A stretch of 22,747 bases of DNA from Oscillospiraceae bacterium (GTDB lineage Bacteria; Bacillota; Clostridia; Oscillospirales; UBA644): contig SVMP01000013.1 of assembly GCA_015067385.1 (NCBI GenBank), positions 1-22,747 on the forward strand, in the 5' to 3' direction. Below the pieces are notes generated by a model. It was not told the DNA's origin. It saw only the letters and a list, made by a program, of their open reading frames with translations, and made no database searches. Positions 14,597 through 22,747 of the stretch are shown one piece after another. Position numbers and translations under genes: made by a program. How positions within the stretch are numbered: position 1 is the first letter of the stretch; each line of letters opens with the position of its first letter.

Positions 14597-14746
14597 ATGA
14601 AACAGATCAAAACTCTTATCAAAAAAACACTTAAGAAATCTGCTTGCAAAGGCGGTTGCGGCGAATGCCAGACTTCTTGCCAGAGTGCTTGCAAAACTTC
14701 TTGCACCGTCGCCAACCAGAAATGTGAGAACGAAGCTCGTAAATAA
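14597..14746 (+). CDS. scfA: SCIFF ranthipeptide precursor (six cysteines in forty-five), with a seventh cysteine
   Basis: A 49-residue peptide with a lysine-rich leader (MKQIKTLIKKTLKKSA) and a Cys-rich core. Cysteines are at 17, 21, 24, 28, 32, 36 and 43. The core motif GGCGECQTSCQSACKTSC followed by TVANQ is the hallmark of the SCIFF family, whose members are substrates of a radical SAM enzyme that makes a thioether from Cys to a Thr alpha carbon. Cys32 and Thr37, the linked pair reported for the clostridial member CteA, are both present at the same spacing. Cys17 is extra to the six usual cysteines. ATG 14597 follows AAGGAG by about 9 nt. The stop codon directly abuts the scfB start. Biological role of the family is not settled; some members act as quorum-type signals. 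Confidence 0.95.
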   Translation: MKQIKTLIKKTLKKSACKGGCGECQTSCQSACKTSCTVANQKCENEARK

Positions 14747-16156
14747 ATGCTTCATCTTTATTCTCAAAACGACGTAAATATCGTTCTGGATGTTGAAAGC
14801 GGCTCGGTTCATGTTCTTGAGCCGGCCGCTTATGAACTTTGCGGACTTATAAACGCTGCGTGTGAAGGCGACAACGCAGACTGCTGTTCCCCTAAAAACA
14901 TATTTTCCGAAGAAGCTTGCCCTGCAGAATTTAGGGACAAGCTCGTTTCTGTTTACGGTGAAGAGGCTGTCGATGAGGCGTTTAGTGAGTTGAAAGAACT
15001 TTTTGAAGAAGATCTTTTGTTCGCAGAACGAGATTACGAGATCAATCTCCCCGATGATTATCCTATAAAGGCACTTTGTCTGCATATATCTTATGACTGT
15101 AATCTTCGTTGTAAATACTGCTTTGCTGAAGGCGGAGATTTCGGACACGGAAGAAAAAATATGCCGTTTGAAGTTGCGAAAAAAGCGATAGATTTTGTTA
15201 TTGCACGTTCAGGTACAAGACATAACCTTGAAATTGACTTTTTTGGCGGCGAACCTCTTATCAATTTCGATGTTGTTAAACAAACAGTTGATTATGCCCG
15301 TTCTCTCGAAAAAGAGCATAATAAAAATTTCCGTTTTACTTTAACAACAAACGGTATTCTTTTAAATGATGAGATAACAGAGTACATAAATCGTGAAATG
15401 TCGAATGTCGTGCTTTCTCTTGACGGCAGAAAAAATGTAAATGATGCTGTAAGATACGATGTCGGCGGTAACGGTTCTTATGACAGAATCGTTCCGAAAT
15501 TCAAGAAACTTGTAGAAAACCGTAACGGTAAAGACTATTATGTCAGAGGTACTTTTACATCTCAAAATCTTGATTTCGCTGCAGACGTTGAACACATTCG
15601 TTCACTTGGTTTTGAGCAGGTTTCAGTCGAACCTGTTGTTCTTGATAAAAATGATCCGTTAGCTCTTAAGGAAGAACATCTTCCGCGTATTTTTGAAGAG
15701 TATCAGACTCTTACCGATAATATGGCAGAGCTTAATCGTAAGGGAGAATTCTTTAATTTCTTCCATTTTATGATCGATCTTGAACAAGGTCCTTGTGTTG
15801 TAAAACGTGTTAAAGGTTGTGGCTGCGGCACTGAATATGTTGCTATCACACCCGATGGAGATATTTTCCCGTGTCATAGATTTGCAGGTATGGATGATTT
15901 CAAACTCGGAAATGTTCTTGAAAGCTTTGAAACAAAGCAGGAACTTGTCGATTATTTTAAGAAATCTACTGTTCTCAATAAACCCGACTGTGAAAAATGC
16001 TGGGCTAAATATTACTGCTCAGGCGGTTGTGCTGCAAATAACTATAACTGTCACGGAGATATTCTCAAACCCCATGAGATCTCTTGCGAAATGGAGAGAA
16101 AACGCATCGAATGCGCTATTGCTCTTAAAGCACTTGCATTGAATGATGAGGAATAA
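14747..16156 (+). CDS. scfB: SCIFF peptide maturase, radical SAM/SPASM thioether synthase
   Basis: A 469-residue enzyme. An N-terminal peptide-recognition region (about 1-95, opening MLHLYSQNDVNIVLDVESG) is followed by the radical SAM domain with CNLRCKYC (Cys118, Cys122 and Cys125 bind the SAM [4Fe-4S] cluster), FFGGEPL (165-171) and TLTTNG (198-203). A C-terminal SPASM domain (about 345-450) holds auxiliary cluster cysteines at 358, 360, 376, 415, 418, 424, 428, 435 and 447, including CEKCWAKYYCSGGC. It is expected to install thioether bonds in the ScfA core. ATG 14747 comes directly after the scfA stop, so the genes are translationally coupled. Five further Cys (32, 39, 46, 47, 58) lie in the recognition region. 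Confidence 0.95.
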   Translation: MLHLYSQNDVNIVLDVESGSVHVLEPAAYELCGLINAACEGDNADCCSPKNIFSEEACPAEFRDKLVSVYGEEAVDEAFSELKELFEEDLLFAERDYEINLPDDYPIKALCLHISYDCNLRCKYCFAEGGDFGHGRKNMPFEVAKKAIDFVIARSGTRHNLEIDFFGGEPLINFDVVKQTVDYARSLEKEHNKNFRFTLTTNGILLNDEITEYINREMSNVVLSLDGRKNVNDAVRYDVGGNGSYDRIVPKFKKLVENRNGKDYYVRGTFTSQNLDFAADVEHIRSLGFEQVSVEPVVLDKNDPLALKEEHLPRIFEEYQTLTDNMAELNRKGEFFNFFHFMIDLEQGPCVVKRVKGCGCGTEYVAITPDGDIFPCHRFAGMDDFKLGNVLESFETKQELVDYFKKSTVLNKPDCEKCWAKYYCSGGCAANNYNCHGDILKPHEISCEMERKRIECAIALKALALNDEE

Positions 16157-16943
16157 TATCGGTATTTCTACCGGATGTTACTATCCGCAGTTAACAGAAG
16201 ATATTATAAAAAATATAGCAGAAACGGGCGTTTCCGTTATCGAGCTTTTTATCAACACTCATAGCGAAATGTCCGATGGTTATATCAAAGAATTATTGAA
16301 GAAAACGGGTCATTATGGATTACGTATAGGGTCCGTGCACCCGTTTTCTTCTTTTGCTGAAAGCTATCTGTTCTTTTCAAATTATCCGAGAAGATTTCAA
16401 GACGGACTTGAAATATATGACAGAATATTTGAAGTATGCAATATGCTTGATGCTAAAATAGTAAATTTTCATGGTATGAGGTCCGATTTTAATGTTTCGC
16501 TTGAACAGTATTGCGAACGATATTCCGTTTTGTTCGAACGTGCGAAAAATTCGGGAGTTATCTTTTCTCAGGAGAATGTAAGACAACATGTTTGCGGAAA
16601 TTTGGAATATATAAAGAAATTTTCGTCATTTCTCGGAGATGATGTTGCATTTACTTTCGATGTTAAACAGTCGCATATGATGGGGTATGACCCAATTGAA
16701 TTTGTTGAAGTTGTTGCGGACAAACTTTGTCTTGTACATCTTAACGATTTTGATGAAGAACGAAGTTGTCTTCTTCCCGGAGAAGGAGTTTTTGATATAA
16801 ATAAATTTATAAATAAACTTAATTTTTCGGGATATTCCGGAGATTATATCATAGAGGTTTACTCGCAGAATTATTCCGATGAAGCCGATATAAAAAAATC
16901 GGTAAACTATACAAAAAGTATCGTTGAGGAGTGTTTGCTATGA
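16143..16943 (+). CDS. Sugar phosphate isomerase/epimerase-like TIM-barrel protein
   Basis: A 266-residue protein of the xylose-isomerase-like TIM-barrel (AP endonuclease family 2) superfamily. Likely metal ligands are spread in the usual order at strand ends: Glu144 (FSQEN), Asp173 and His178 (FTFDVKQSH), His199 and Asp202 (LVHLNDF), and Glu238 (YIIEVY). Members isomerise or epimerise sugars and cyclitols; the substrate here is unknown. The start overlaps the scfB end by 14 bp, and ATG 16146 is an equally possible start. No ribosome site is visible, which fits translational coupling to scfB. Its end overlaps nrdR by 4 bp. Placement after scfB could mean a link to the SCIFF pathway, but could also be mere operon packing. 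Confidence 0.85.
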   Translation: MMRNNIGISTGCYYPQLTEDIIKNIAETGVSVIELFINTHSEMSDGYIKELLKKTGHYGLRIGSVHPFSSFAESYLFFSNYPRRFQDGLEIYDRIFEVCNMLDAKIVNFHGMRSDFNVSLEQYCERYSVLFERAKNSGVIFSQENVRQHVCGNLEYIKKFSSFLGDDVAFTFDVKQSHMMGYDPIEFVEVVADKLCLVHLNDFDEERSCLLPGEGVFDINKFINKLNFSGYSGDYIIEVYSQNYSDEADIKKSVNYTKSIVEECLL

Positions 16944-17395
16944 GATGTCCTTATTGCGGTTATTTTGACAGCCTTGTTTTGGACTCACGTCCCGTAGATG
17001 AAAAAATTCGTCGCAGACGTGAATGCAAAAGTTGTCATAGACGTTTTACAACCTATGAAGAGGTCGAGCATGCACCTCTTATTGTTATAAAAAAAGATAA
17101 AACGCGCGAAGAATTCAGTCGTGAAAAGCTTCTCACGTCTTTTCGACGCGCATGTATAAAAAGGGATATTCCTTATTCTGTTCTTGAAAAAACCGTTGCA
17201 GATATTGAACAGGATCTCTTGTTCGATTCTGAAAGAGAAGTTCCTTCTCAAAAAATAGGTGAACTCGCAATGAAGAAACTTGTTGATATAGATGATGTTG
17301 CATATGTTCGCTTTGCATCGGTCTATAAAGACTTTAAGGATATCGATACATTTAAGCTTGAACTTGAAAATATAACGAAAAACGAAGAGAATTGA
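16940..17395 (+). CDS. nrdR: Transcriptional repressor NrdR
   Basis: A 151-residue protein of normal NrdR length. The N-terminal zinc ribbon (Cys3, Cys6, Cys31, Cys34 in MRCPYCG and ECKSCHRRFTTYE) is followed by an ATP-cone domain (about 49-139, LIVIKKDKTREEFSREKLL to AYVRFASVYKDF). NrdR senses ATP/dATP and represses ribonucleotide reductase genes by binding NrdR boxes. ATG 16940 overlaps the previous stop as ATGA and has GAGGAG 8 nt before it; the GTG at 16931 lacks a site. No NrdR box was noticed in the window and no ribonucleotide reductase gene is visible, so its targets lie elsewhere. Confidence 0.96.
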   Translation: MRCPYCGYFDSLVLDSRPVDEKIRRRRECKSCHRRFTTYEEVEHAPLIVIKKDKTREEFSREKLLTSFRRACIKRDIPYSVLEKTVADIEQDLLFDSEREVPSQKIGELAMKKLVDIDDVAYVRFASVYKDFKDIDTFKLELENITKNEEN

Positions 17396-17398
17396 CAT

Positions 17399-18103
17399 AT
17401 GTCCTCAGAAAATATACATGAAAATCACAGAGACAGACTTCGTGATATGTATTTGAAGGGTGGCTTTAAAAATATGGCACCTCATCAAATACTCGAATTG
17501 ATGCTGTTTTATGCGATTCCAAGAAAAGATACAAATCCTTTGGCACATAAATTGATAGATACCTTTGGATCTTTATCAGGTGTTCTTGAAGCCGATCCTC
17601 AAGATCTTGTTGCAGTTGACGGTGTAGGTAAATCTACTGCGGCATATCTGAAAATGTTTATTGATGTCTTTCAAATTTATGAAAGAGAAAAAAATAAAGA
17701 TTTTCATCAATTATTTACAACCGATGATTTCGGTCGTTACCTGAAACCTTTTTTTATCGGTGCGAGAAATGAAATATCATATGTTATCTGTCTTGACGGC
17801 AATATGACGTTGATCGCATGTGTTGAACTGTCTCAGGGAGATATTAATTCAACAGGGTTCAGCCACAGGAAAATTGCCGAAATTGCGTTCAGGGTAAATG
17901 CTTCATATGTCGTGTTGGCGCATAACCATCCGGGAGCAACAGCTATTCCGTCTACTTCGGATGTAATGCTTACTCAGGAAGCACAGGCCATTTTGAAAGG
18001 ACTGAATGTTTTTCTTATAGATCATCTTGTTTTTTCAGACGGCGATTTTACTTCTATGGCAAACAGCGGTTATATAAAAAGTTTTGTTTTCGGTAAAAAA
18101 TAG
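17399..18103 (+). CDS. radC: RadC-like JAB-domain protein (UPF0758)
   Basis: A 234-residue protein. An N-terminal helical part has a helix-hairpin-helix-like VDGVGKSTAAYL motif (73-84), and the C-terminal RadC/JAB domain carries the JAMM-type metal site HNHPGATAIPSTSD (His175, His177, Asp188). The historic name DNA repair protein RadC is not well supported by experiments, and the biochemical role is unknown. The family is often near repair or division genes. It starts 3 nt after nrdR with only a weak purine-rich ribosome site and ends 9 nt before uvrB. Confidence 0.92.
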   Translation: MSSENIHENHRDRLRDMYLKGGFKNMAPHQILELMLFYAIPRKDTNPLAHKLIDTFGSLSGVLEADPQDLVAVDGVGKSTAAYLKMFIDVFQIYEREKNKDFHQLFTTDDFGRYLKPFFIGARNEISYVICLDGNMTLIACVELSQGDINSTGFSHRKIAEIAFRVNASYVVLAHNHPGATAIPSTSDVMLTQEAQAILKGLNVFLIDHLVFSDGDFTSMANSGYIKSFVFGKK

Positions 18104-18112
18104 GGGAATATA

Positions 18113-20086
18113 ATGTTTAAAGTTGTTTCACCATTCTCTCCTGCCGGAGATCAGCCTCAGGCAATTGAGAAGCTTTCAGACGGTATAAAAAAAGGATATA
18201 AAGAACAAACGCTCCTCGGTGTTACGGGGAGCGGTAAAACATATATAATGGCAAAAGTTATAGAGAATGCAAAAAAGCCAACTCTTGTTCTTGCTCATAA
18301 TAAAACACTTGCAGCGCAATTATGCAGCGAATTAAAAGAATTTTTTCCCAATAATGCCGTTGAATATTTTGTATCCTATTACGATTACTATCAGCCGGAA
18401 GCATATCTTCCGCATACCGATACTTATATCGAAAAAGATATGAGTATAAATGATGAAATTGACAGATTGCGTCATTCCGCAACGTCTTCTTTGTTTGAAC
18501 GGGAAGACGTTATAATTGTATCGAGTGTTTCCTGTATATACACGTTAGGCGATCCCAACGCTTATAAAAACATGACAGTCTCCGTAAGAGTCGGTCAGAT
18601 ATATGACCGTGATGAACTTATGGAGGACCTTGTAAAGATACGTTTCAGCAGAAACGATTACGATCTTGCAAGAGGAACTTTCCGTGCAAGAGGCGATGTT
18701 CTTGAAATTTTTCCGTCTGATGAAAATGAAAAGCTTATCAGAATTGAATTTTTTGATAATGAGGTAGACCGCATATGTGCAATTAATCCCGTTACAGGAG
18801 AAATAACGGGTACGATGAGTCATGTGTCTGTTTACCCTGCCGTTCACTATGTAGCTGAAGAAGAACAGCTTGAACGTGCGATTACAGAAATACACCGTGA
18901 GCTTGAAGAACGTATCGATGAATTTACTGCTCAAAGAAAGCTGATAGAAGCTCAGCGTATAAAGGAGAGAACTCTTTATGATATCGAGTTTTTACGTCAG
19001 CTCGGTTATTGTAAAGGCGTAGAAAACTATTCCAGAGTTTTAGCCGGTCGAGAGCCCGGTTCTACTCCGTACACACTGCTTGACTATTTCCCAAAAGATT
19101 TTTTGATGATCATAGACGAAAGCCATGTAACGATTCCTCAGGTCAGAGGTATGAGCGGCGGCGACAGAGCAAGAAAGACAAACCTTGTTGATTTTGGATT
19201 TCGTCTTCCTTCCGCATATGATAACAGACCTCTCTATTTTGATGAATTTACAAAAAAAATCAATCAGGTGATTTATGTTTCCGCTACACCTGCACAGTAT
19301 GAAAGAGATAATTCATCTCAAATAGTCGAATGTATAATCAGACCTACCGGACTTGTAGACCCTGAAGTATCCGTTAGACCGACGGACGGACAGATAGACG
19401 ATCTTATCGGCGAGATCAACGATCGAATCGCAAAAAAAGAAAGAGTGCTGGTCGTTACGTTAACAAAGCGTATGGCGGAATCATTGACCGATTATCTTAA
19501 AGGTCTTGATATTAAAGTCAGATATATGCATCATGATATAGATACACTGGAACGAGTAGAGATCCTCAGAGATCTTCGTATGGGAGAATTTGATGTCCTT
19601 GTCGGTATTAATCTTTTGAGAGAAGGACTTGACTTGCCTGAGGTATCGCTTATTGCAATACTTGATGCGGATAAGGAAGGTTTTTTACGTAACGAGACTT
19701 CTCTTATTCAGATCATCGGTAGAGCAGCAAGAAATGCATCGGGTAAAGTTATAATGTACGCAGACAGCGTAACTCCTTCTATGGAGAATGCTATTAAAGA
19801 AACGGAAAGACGTCGTGAGATCCAGCTGGCGTACAATAAAGAACACGGTATTGTTCCGAAGACAATTATAAAATCCGTTTCGGATCCCCTTGCAATAACA
19901 TCCGTTGTTGAAGATGTGAAGAAACTCGATAAAGATAGATCGGACGATATCAAGAATATGTCTAAATCCGATAAGGAAAAACTTATTAAAAAACTTACTG
20001 AAGAAATGCAAAAAGCTGCAAAACAACTTGAATTTGAATATGCTGCAAAAATTCGAGATGAGTTAAAGAAACTTAAAGGTAATTAA
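18113..20086 (+). CDS. uvrB: Excinuclease ABC subunit B (UvrB)
   Basis: A complete 657-residue helicase-like protein of nucleotide excision repair. Walker A GVTGSGKT is at 36-43. The damage-probing beta-hairpin region follows (about 88-110, VSYYDYYQPEAYLPHTDTYI), then the Walker B/DEAD-like box DESH before VTIPQ, YVSATPAQYE, and a C-terminal UVR coiled-coil that binds UvrC or UvrA (about 622-655, EKLIKKLTEEMQKAAKQLEF onward). UvrB verifies lesions loaded by UvrA and recruits UvrC for incision. ATG 18113 follows GGGGA by 5 nt. uvrA begins 1 nt after its stop. uvrC is not in the window. Confidence 0.98.
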   Translation: MFKVVSPFSPAGDQPQAIEKLSDGIKKGYKEQTLLGVTGSGKTYIMAKVIENAKKPTLVLAHNKTLAAQLCSELKEFFPNNAVEYFVSYYDYYQPEAYLPHTDTYIEKDMSINDEIDRLRHSATSSLFEREDVIIVSSVSCIYTLGDPNAYKNMTVSVRVGQIYDRDELMEDLVKIRFSRNDYDLARGTFRARGDVLEIFPSDENEKLIRIEFFDNEVDRICAINPVTGEITGTMSHVSVYPAVHYVAEEEQLERAITEIHRELEERIDEFTAQRKLIEAQRIKERTLYDIEFLRQLGYCKGVENYSRVLAGREPGSTPYTLLDYFPKDFLMIIDESHVTIPQVRGMSGGDRARKTNLVDFGFRLPSAYDNRPLYFDEFTKKINQVIYVSATPAQYERDNSSQIVECIIRPTGLVDPEVSVRPTDGQIDDLIGEINDRIAKKERVLVVTLTKRMAESLTDYLKGLDIKVRYMHHDIDTLERVEILRDLRMGEFDVLVGINLLREGLDLPEVSLIAILDADKEGFLRNETSLIQIIGRAARNASGKVIMYADSVTPSMENAIKETERRREIQLAYNKEHGIVPKTIIKSVSDPLAITSVVEDVKKLDKDRSDDIKNMSKSDKEKLIKKLTEEMQKAAKQLEFEYAAKIRDELKKLKGN

Positions 20087-20087
20087 T

Positions 20088-22747
20088 ATGCGTGAAAATA
20101 TTCTTATAAAAGGTGCAAGAGAAAACAATCTTAAAAATATAGATATAGAGATACCTCGTGATAAATTTGTTGTTTTTACGGGTCTTTCAGGATCGGGTAA
20201 AAGCTCACTTGCGTTTGATACTATATATGCAGAGGGACAACGACGTTATGTTGAATCGCTGTCTTCATACGCAAGAATGTTCCTTGGGCAAATGGAAAAA
20301 CCGGATGTCGATTATATAGAGGGCCTTTCACCTGCAATATCCATTGACCAGAAAACAACTTCCAGAAACCCTCGATCAACCGTAGGTACCATTACTGAGA
20401 TTCATGACTATCTTCGTCTTTTATATGCAAGAGTAGGAATACCGCATTGTCCAATATGCGGAGTAGAAATTAAACAGCAGCCGCTTGACAGAATTATCGA
20501 TTCAATACTTTCGATGCCTGAACAGACAAAAATACAGGTTCTTGCTCCTGTTGTAAGGGGCCGAAAAGGCGAATATCAGAACCTTTTTGAACAATATAAG
20601 AGAAGCGGTTATGTTCGTGTTCGTGTTGACGGTATAATTTATGATCTTAATGAGCAGATTCCGCTTGATAAAAATAAAAAACATGATATAGAAGTTGTCG
20701 TTGATCGTCTTGTTGTTCGCAGTGAAGTCAGAAAACGCCTTACCGATTCGTGTGAGACAGCATCTCGTTTGTCTAATGGCTTGATCGTGATTTCTGTTCC
20801 TGACGGCGAAGAAACGATGTATTCTCAGAGATATTCCTGCCCAGAGCATGATATCGGCATCGAAGAGCTTACCCCGAGAATGTTTTCTTTTAATAATCCA
20901 ATGGGCGCATGTAAACATTGTTCCGGACTCGGTTTTATAATGTCTTTTGATCCCGACCTTATTATTCCGAATAAAGAGTTAAGTCTTATTGACAACGCTA
21001 TAAATGCTGCAGGATTTGGAAATATTGCGTCTAACAGTGTAGCACTTCGCCTTTATACTAAAATCCTAAAAAAATACGGTCTTTCCGTTACCGATCCCAT
21101 ATCAAAGTATTCAAAAGAAGCGCTTGACGATATTCTTTACGGAAGCGATCTTCATGAGGGTGTAATTCCTACACTTGAAAGACGTTATAAGCAGACAACA
21201 AGCAATTATGTCAAACAAGAAATGGAAAGTTTGATGCAGAATATTCCGTGTAACGAATGCCACGGAGCAAGGCTTAACCCGCTTTCTCTTGCCGTAACTG
21301 TTGGCGGCGTGAATATTCACGAACTTTCAAATATGTCCATTAAAGATGCTCTTGATTTTATTAATGAGCTTAAACTTTCCGCAAGAGATTCGACTATTGC
21401 GGAACAGATATTAAAGGAAATACGAGCAAGGCTTGGTTTCCTTCAATCTGTCGGTCTTGAATATCTCACTCTTTCACGTTCTGCAGGTACTCTTTCCGGC
21501 GGCGAAGCTCAACGCATCAGACTTGCTACTCAAATAGGTTCATCGCTTATGGGATGTATCTATATTCTTGATGAACCGTCTATTGGTTTACATCAAAGAG
21601 ACAACGAAAAACTGCTGAAAACACTTAAACATCTCAGAGATCTCGGTAACACGCTTATCGTTGTCGAACATGATGAAGACACTATGCGTGCTGCTGATTA
21701 TATTGTCGATATAGGCCCCGGTGCGGGCGTGCACGGTGGGTATGTGGTTGCTCACGGCTCCCCTGAGGATATCATGAATTGCAGGGAATCGATAACAGGA
21801 CAGTATTTATCCGGAGAAAAATTTATACCAATTCCTAAGAAGGTAAGAAAGGCAAACGGAAATTATCTTTCGATAATCGGAGCAAGTGAAAATAACCTCA
21901 AAAATATAGATGTTGATTTTCCGTTGTCTTTATTTACATGTGTTACAGGTGTATCAGGTTCGGGCAAATCAAGCCTTGTAAACGAGATACTTTTTAAATC
22001 CCTTTCAAATGCTCTTTACAGATCTAAGCAAATTCCCGGTAAATGTGTAGAAATAAAAGGCATTGATTTAATTGATAAAGTTGTAAATATTGACCAGAGT
22101 CCTATCGGCAGAACCCCTCGTTCCAATCCTGCAACATATACCGGTATTTTCAACGATATAAGAGAATTGTTTGCTCAAACTCCCGATGCGAAGGCACGAG
22201 GTTATAAATCAGGCAGATTTTCCTTTAATGTTGACGGTGGTCGTTGCGAAGCATGTCAGGGTGACGGTATAGTTAAAATAGAAATGCATTTTCTTCCCGA
22301 TATATATGTTCCGTGTGATGTATGTGGTGGACAGAGATATAACCGTGAAACCCTCGAAGTAAAGTTTAAAGGAAAAAATATATATGAAGTCCTTGAAATG
22401 ACAGTCGAAGAAGGCTTGAAATTCTTTGAGAATATACCGAGTATAGCGAGAAAACTGCAGACACTTTATGATGTCGGTCTCGGTTATATAAAGATAGGTC
22501 AGTCGTCAACAACTCTCTCCGGCGGCGAAGCTCAGCGCGTCAAGCTTGCAACAGAACTTTCCAAACGTTCAACCGGAAGAACAGTCTATATTCTTGACGA
22601 GCCTACAACGGGTCTTCATACAGCTGATGTTCATAAACTTATTGAGGTTCTTCAGAAGTTAACGAATACCGGTAATACTGTTATTGTAATTGAACACAAT
22701 CTCGATGTTATCAAATGCGCAGATCATATCATAGATCTTGGTCCTGA
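20088..22747 (+). CDS. uvrA: Excinuclease ABC subunit A (UvrA), 3' end cut by window edge
   Basis: 886 full codons are visible of a protein usually about 940 residues long. Two ABC ATPase modules are present: Walker A GLSGSGKSS near 32-40 and GVSGSGKSS near 621-629, with signatures LSGGEAQR at about 469 and 810, and ILDEPSIGLH and ILDEPTTGLH Walker B/D-loop regions. The zinc modules are CPEH/CKHC (Cys251, His254, Cys275, Cys278) and CEAC/CDVC (Cys720, Cys723, Cys743, Cys746). In the first one the usual second Cys is His. UvrA scans DNA for bulky lesions and loads UvrB. ATG 20088 follows AAAGGT by 8 nt inside the end of uvrB. The window ends in the IIDLGPE region. Confidence 0.97.
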   Translation, partial: MRENILIKGARENNLKNIDIEIPRDKFVVFTGLSGSGKSSLAFDTIYAEGQRRYVESLSSYARMFLGQMEKPDVDYIEGLSPAISIDQKTTSRNPRSTVGTITEIHDYLRLLYARVGIPHCPICGVEIKQQPLDRIIDSILSMPEQTKIQVLAPVVRGRKGEYQNLFEQYKRSGYVRVRVDGIIYDLNEQIPLDKNKKHDIEVVVDRLVVRSEVRKRLTDSCETASRLSNGLIVISVPDGEETMYSQRYSCPEHDIGIEELTPRMFSFNNPMGACKHCSGLGFIMSFDPDLIIPNKELSLIDNAINAAGFGNIASNSVALRLYTKILKKYGLSVTDPISKYSKEALDDILYGSDLHEGVIPTLERRYKQTTSNYVKQEMESLMQNIPCNECHGARLNPLSLAVTVGGVNIHELSNMSIKDALDFINELKLSARDSTIAEQILKEIRARLGFLQSVGLEYLTLSRSAGTLSGGEAQRIRLATQIGSSLMGCIYILDEPSIGLHQRDNEKLLKTLKHLRDLGNTLIVVEHDEDTMRAADYIVDIGPGAGVHGGYVVAHGSPEDIMNCRESITGQYLSGEKFIPIPKKVRKANGNYLSIIGASENNLKNIDVDFPLSLFTCVTGVSGSGKSSLVNEILFKSLSNALYRSKQIPGKCVEIKGIDLIDKVVNIDQSPIGRTPRSNPATYTGIFNDIRELFAQTPDAKARGYKSGRFSFNVDGGRCEACQGDGIVKIEMHFLPDIYVPCDVCGGQRYNRETLEVKFKGKNIYEVLEMTVEEGLKFFENIPSIARKLQTLYDVGLGYIKIGQSSTTLSGGEAQRVKLATELSKRSTGRTVYILDEPTTGLHTADVHKLIEVLQKLTNTGNTVIVIEHNLDVIKCADHIIDLGP

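Noticed and set aside
14531..15148. 205-codon minus-strand frame across scfA and the start of scfB
   Set aside because: It is antisense to two well-supported genes, its translation looks like no protein family, and it has no promoter or ribosome site.
17399..18103. A firm DNA repair function for the RadC-like protein
   Set aside because: The name is historic. The JAMM motif and the position beside uvrB are suggestive only.
20502..20918. 138-codon minus-strand frame inside uvrA
   Set aside because: Shadow of the uvrA coding sequence without supporting signals.

Overview
The window is AT-rich. It has Firmicutes-type promoters (TTGACA/TATAAT with 17-bp spacing), strong GGAGG ribosome binding sites, and a SCIFF peptide with its radical SAM maturase, a pair found almost only in Clostridia. 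Together with NrdR, a NAT_N/GNAT_C acyltransferase and cytoplasmic GH3 glucosidases, this points to an anaerobic, low-GC clostridial (Oscillospiraceae/Lachnospiraceae-like) bacterium, probably from gut or rumen. The genus cannot be told from the sequence alone.

Layout. Positions 1-4258 (minus strand) hold two tandem GH3 beta-glucosidase-type genes. The downstream one is cut by the window edge. By hand count they are about 75% identical with no gap over the 497 residues visible in both, and each has its own near-identical promoter. Next comes a MATE-type exporter (minus) that diverges from an AraC-family regulator (plus). From 12501 down to 6852 runs a minus-strand group: a NAT_N/GNAT_C acyltransferase, a CPBP intramembrane protease, a hairpin-rich spacer (10597-10744), a sialidase-fold propeller protein without a signal peptide, the ribosome-rescue GTPase HflX, and a small membrane-anchored protein of unknown function.

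From 12631 to the right edge everything is on the plus strand: a polytopic membrane protein with its own consensus promoter, then yajC, a TIGR04086-type membrane protein, scfA (49-residue SCIFF ranthipeptide precursor), scfB (radical SAM/SPASM maturase), a sugar-phosphate-isomerase-like TIM barrel, nrdR, a RadC-like JAB protein, uvrB and uvrA (cut by the window edge). From scfA to uvrA the spacing is at most 9 nt and three junctions overlap or abut, so this is probably one transcription unit. It would join a RiPP, dNTP-supply control and nucleotide excision repair.

The points most worth following up are the SCIFF peptide with an extra seventh cysteine, the structured spacer upstream of the propeller gene with mutually exclusive pairings around a ribosome binding site, and the duplicated GH3 genes with conserved promoter sequences. 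No rRNA, tRNA, CRISPR array, insertion sequence or phage gene was seen. No stretch longer than about 200 bases lacks a gene.
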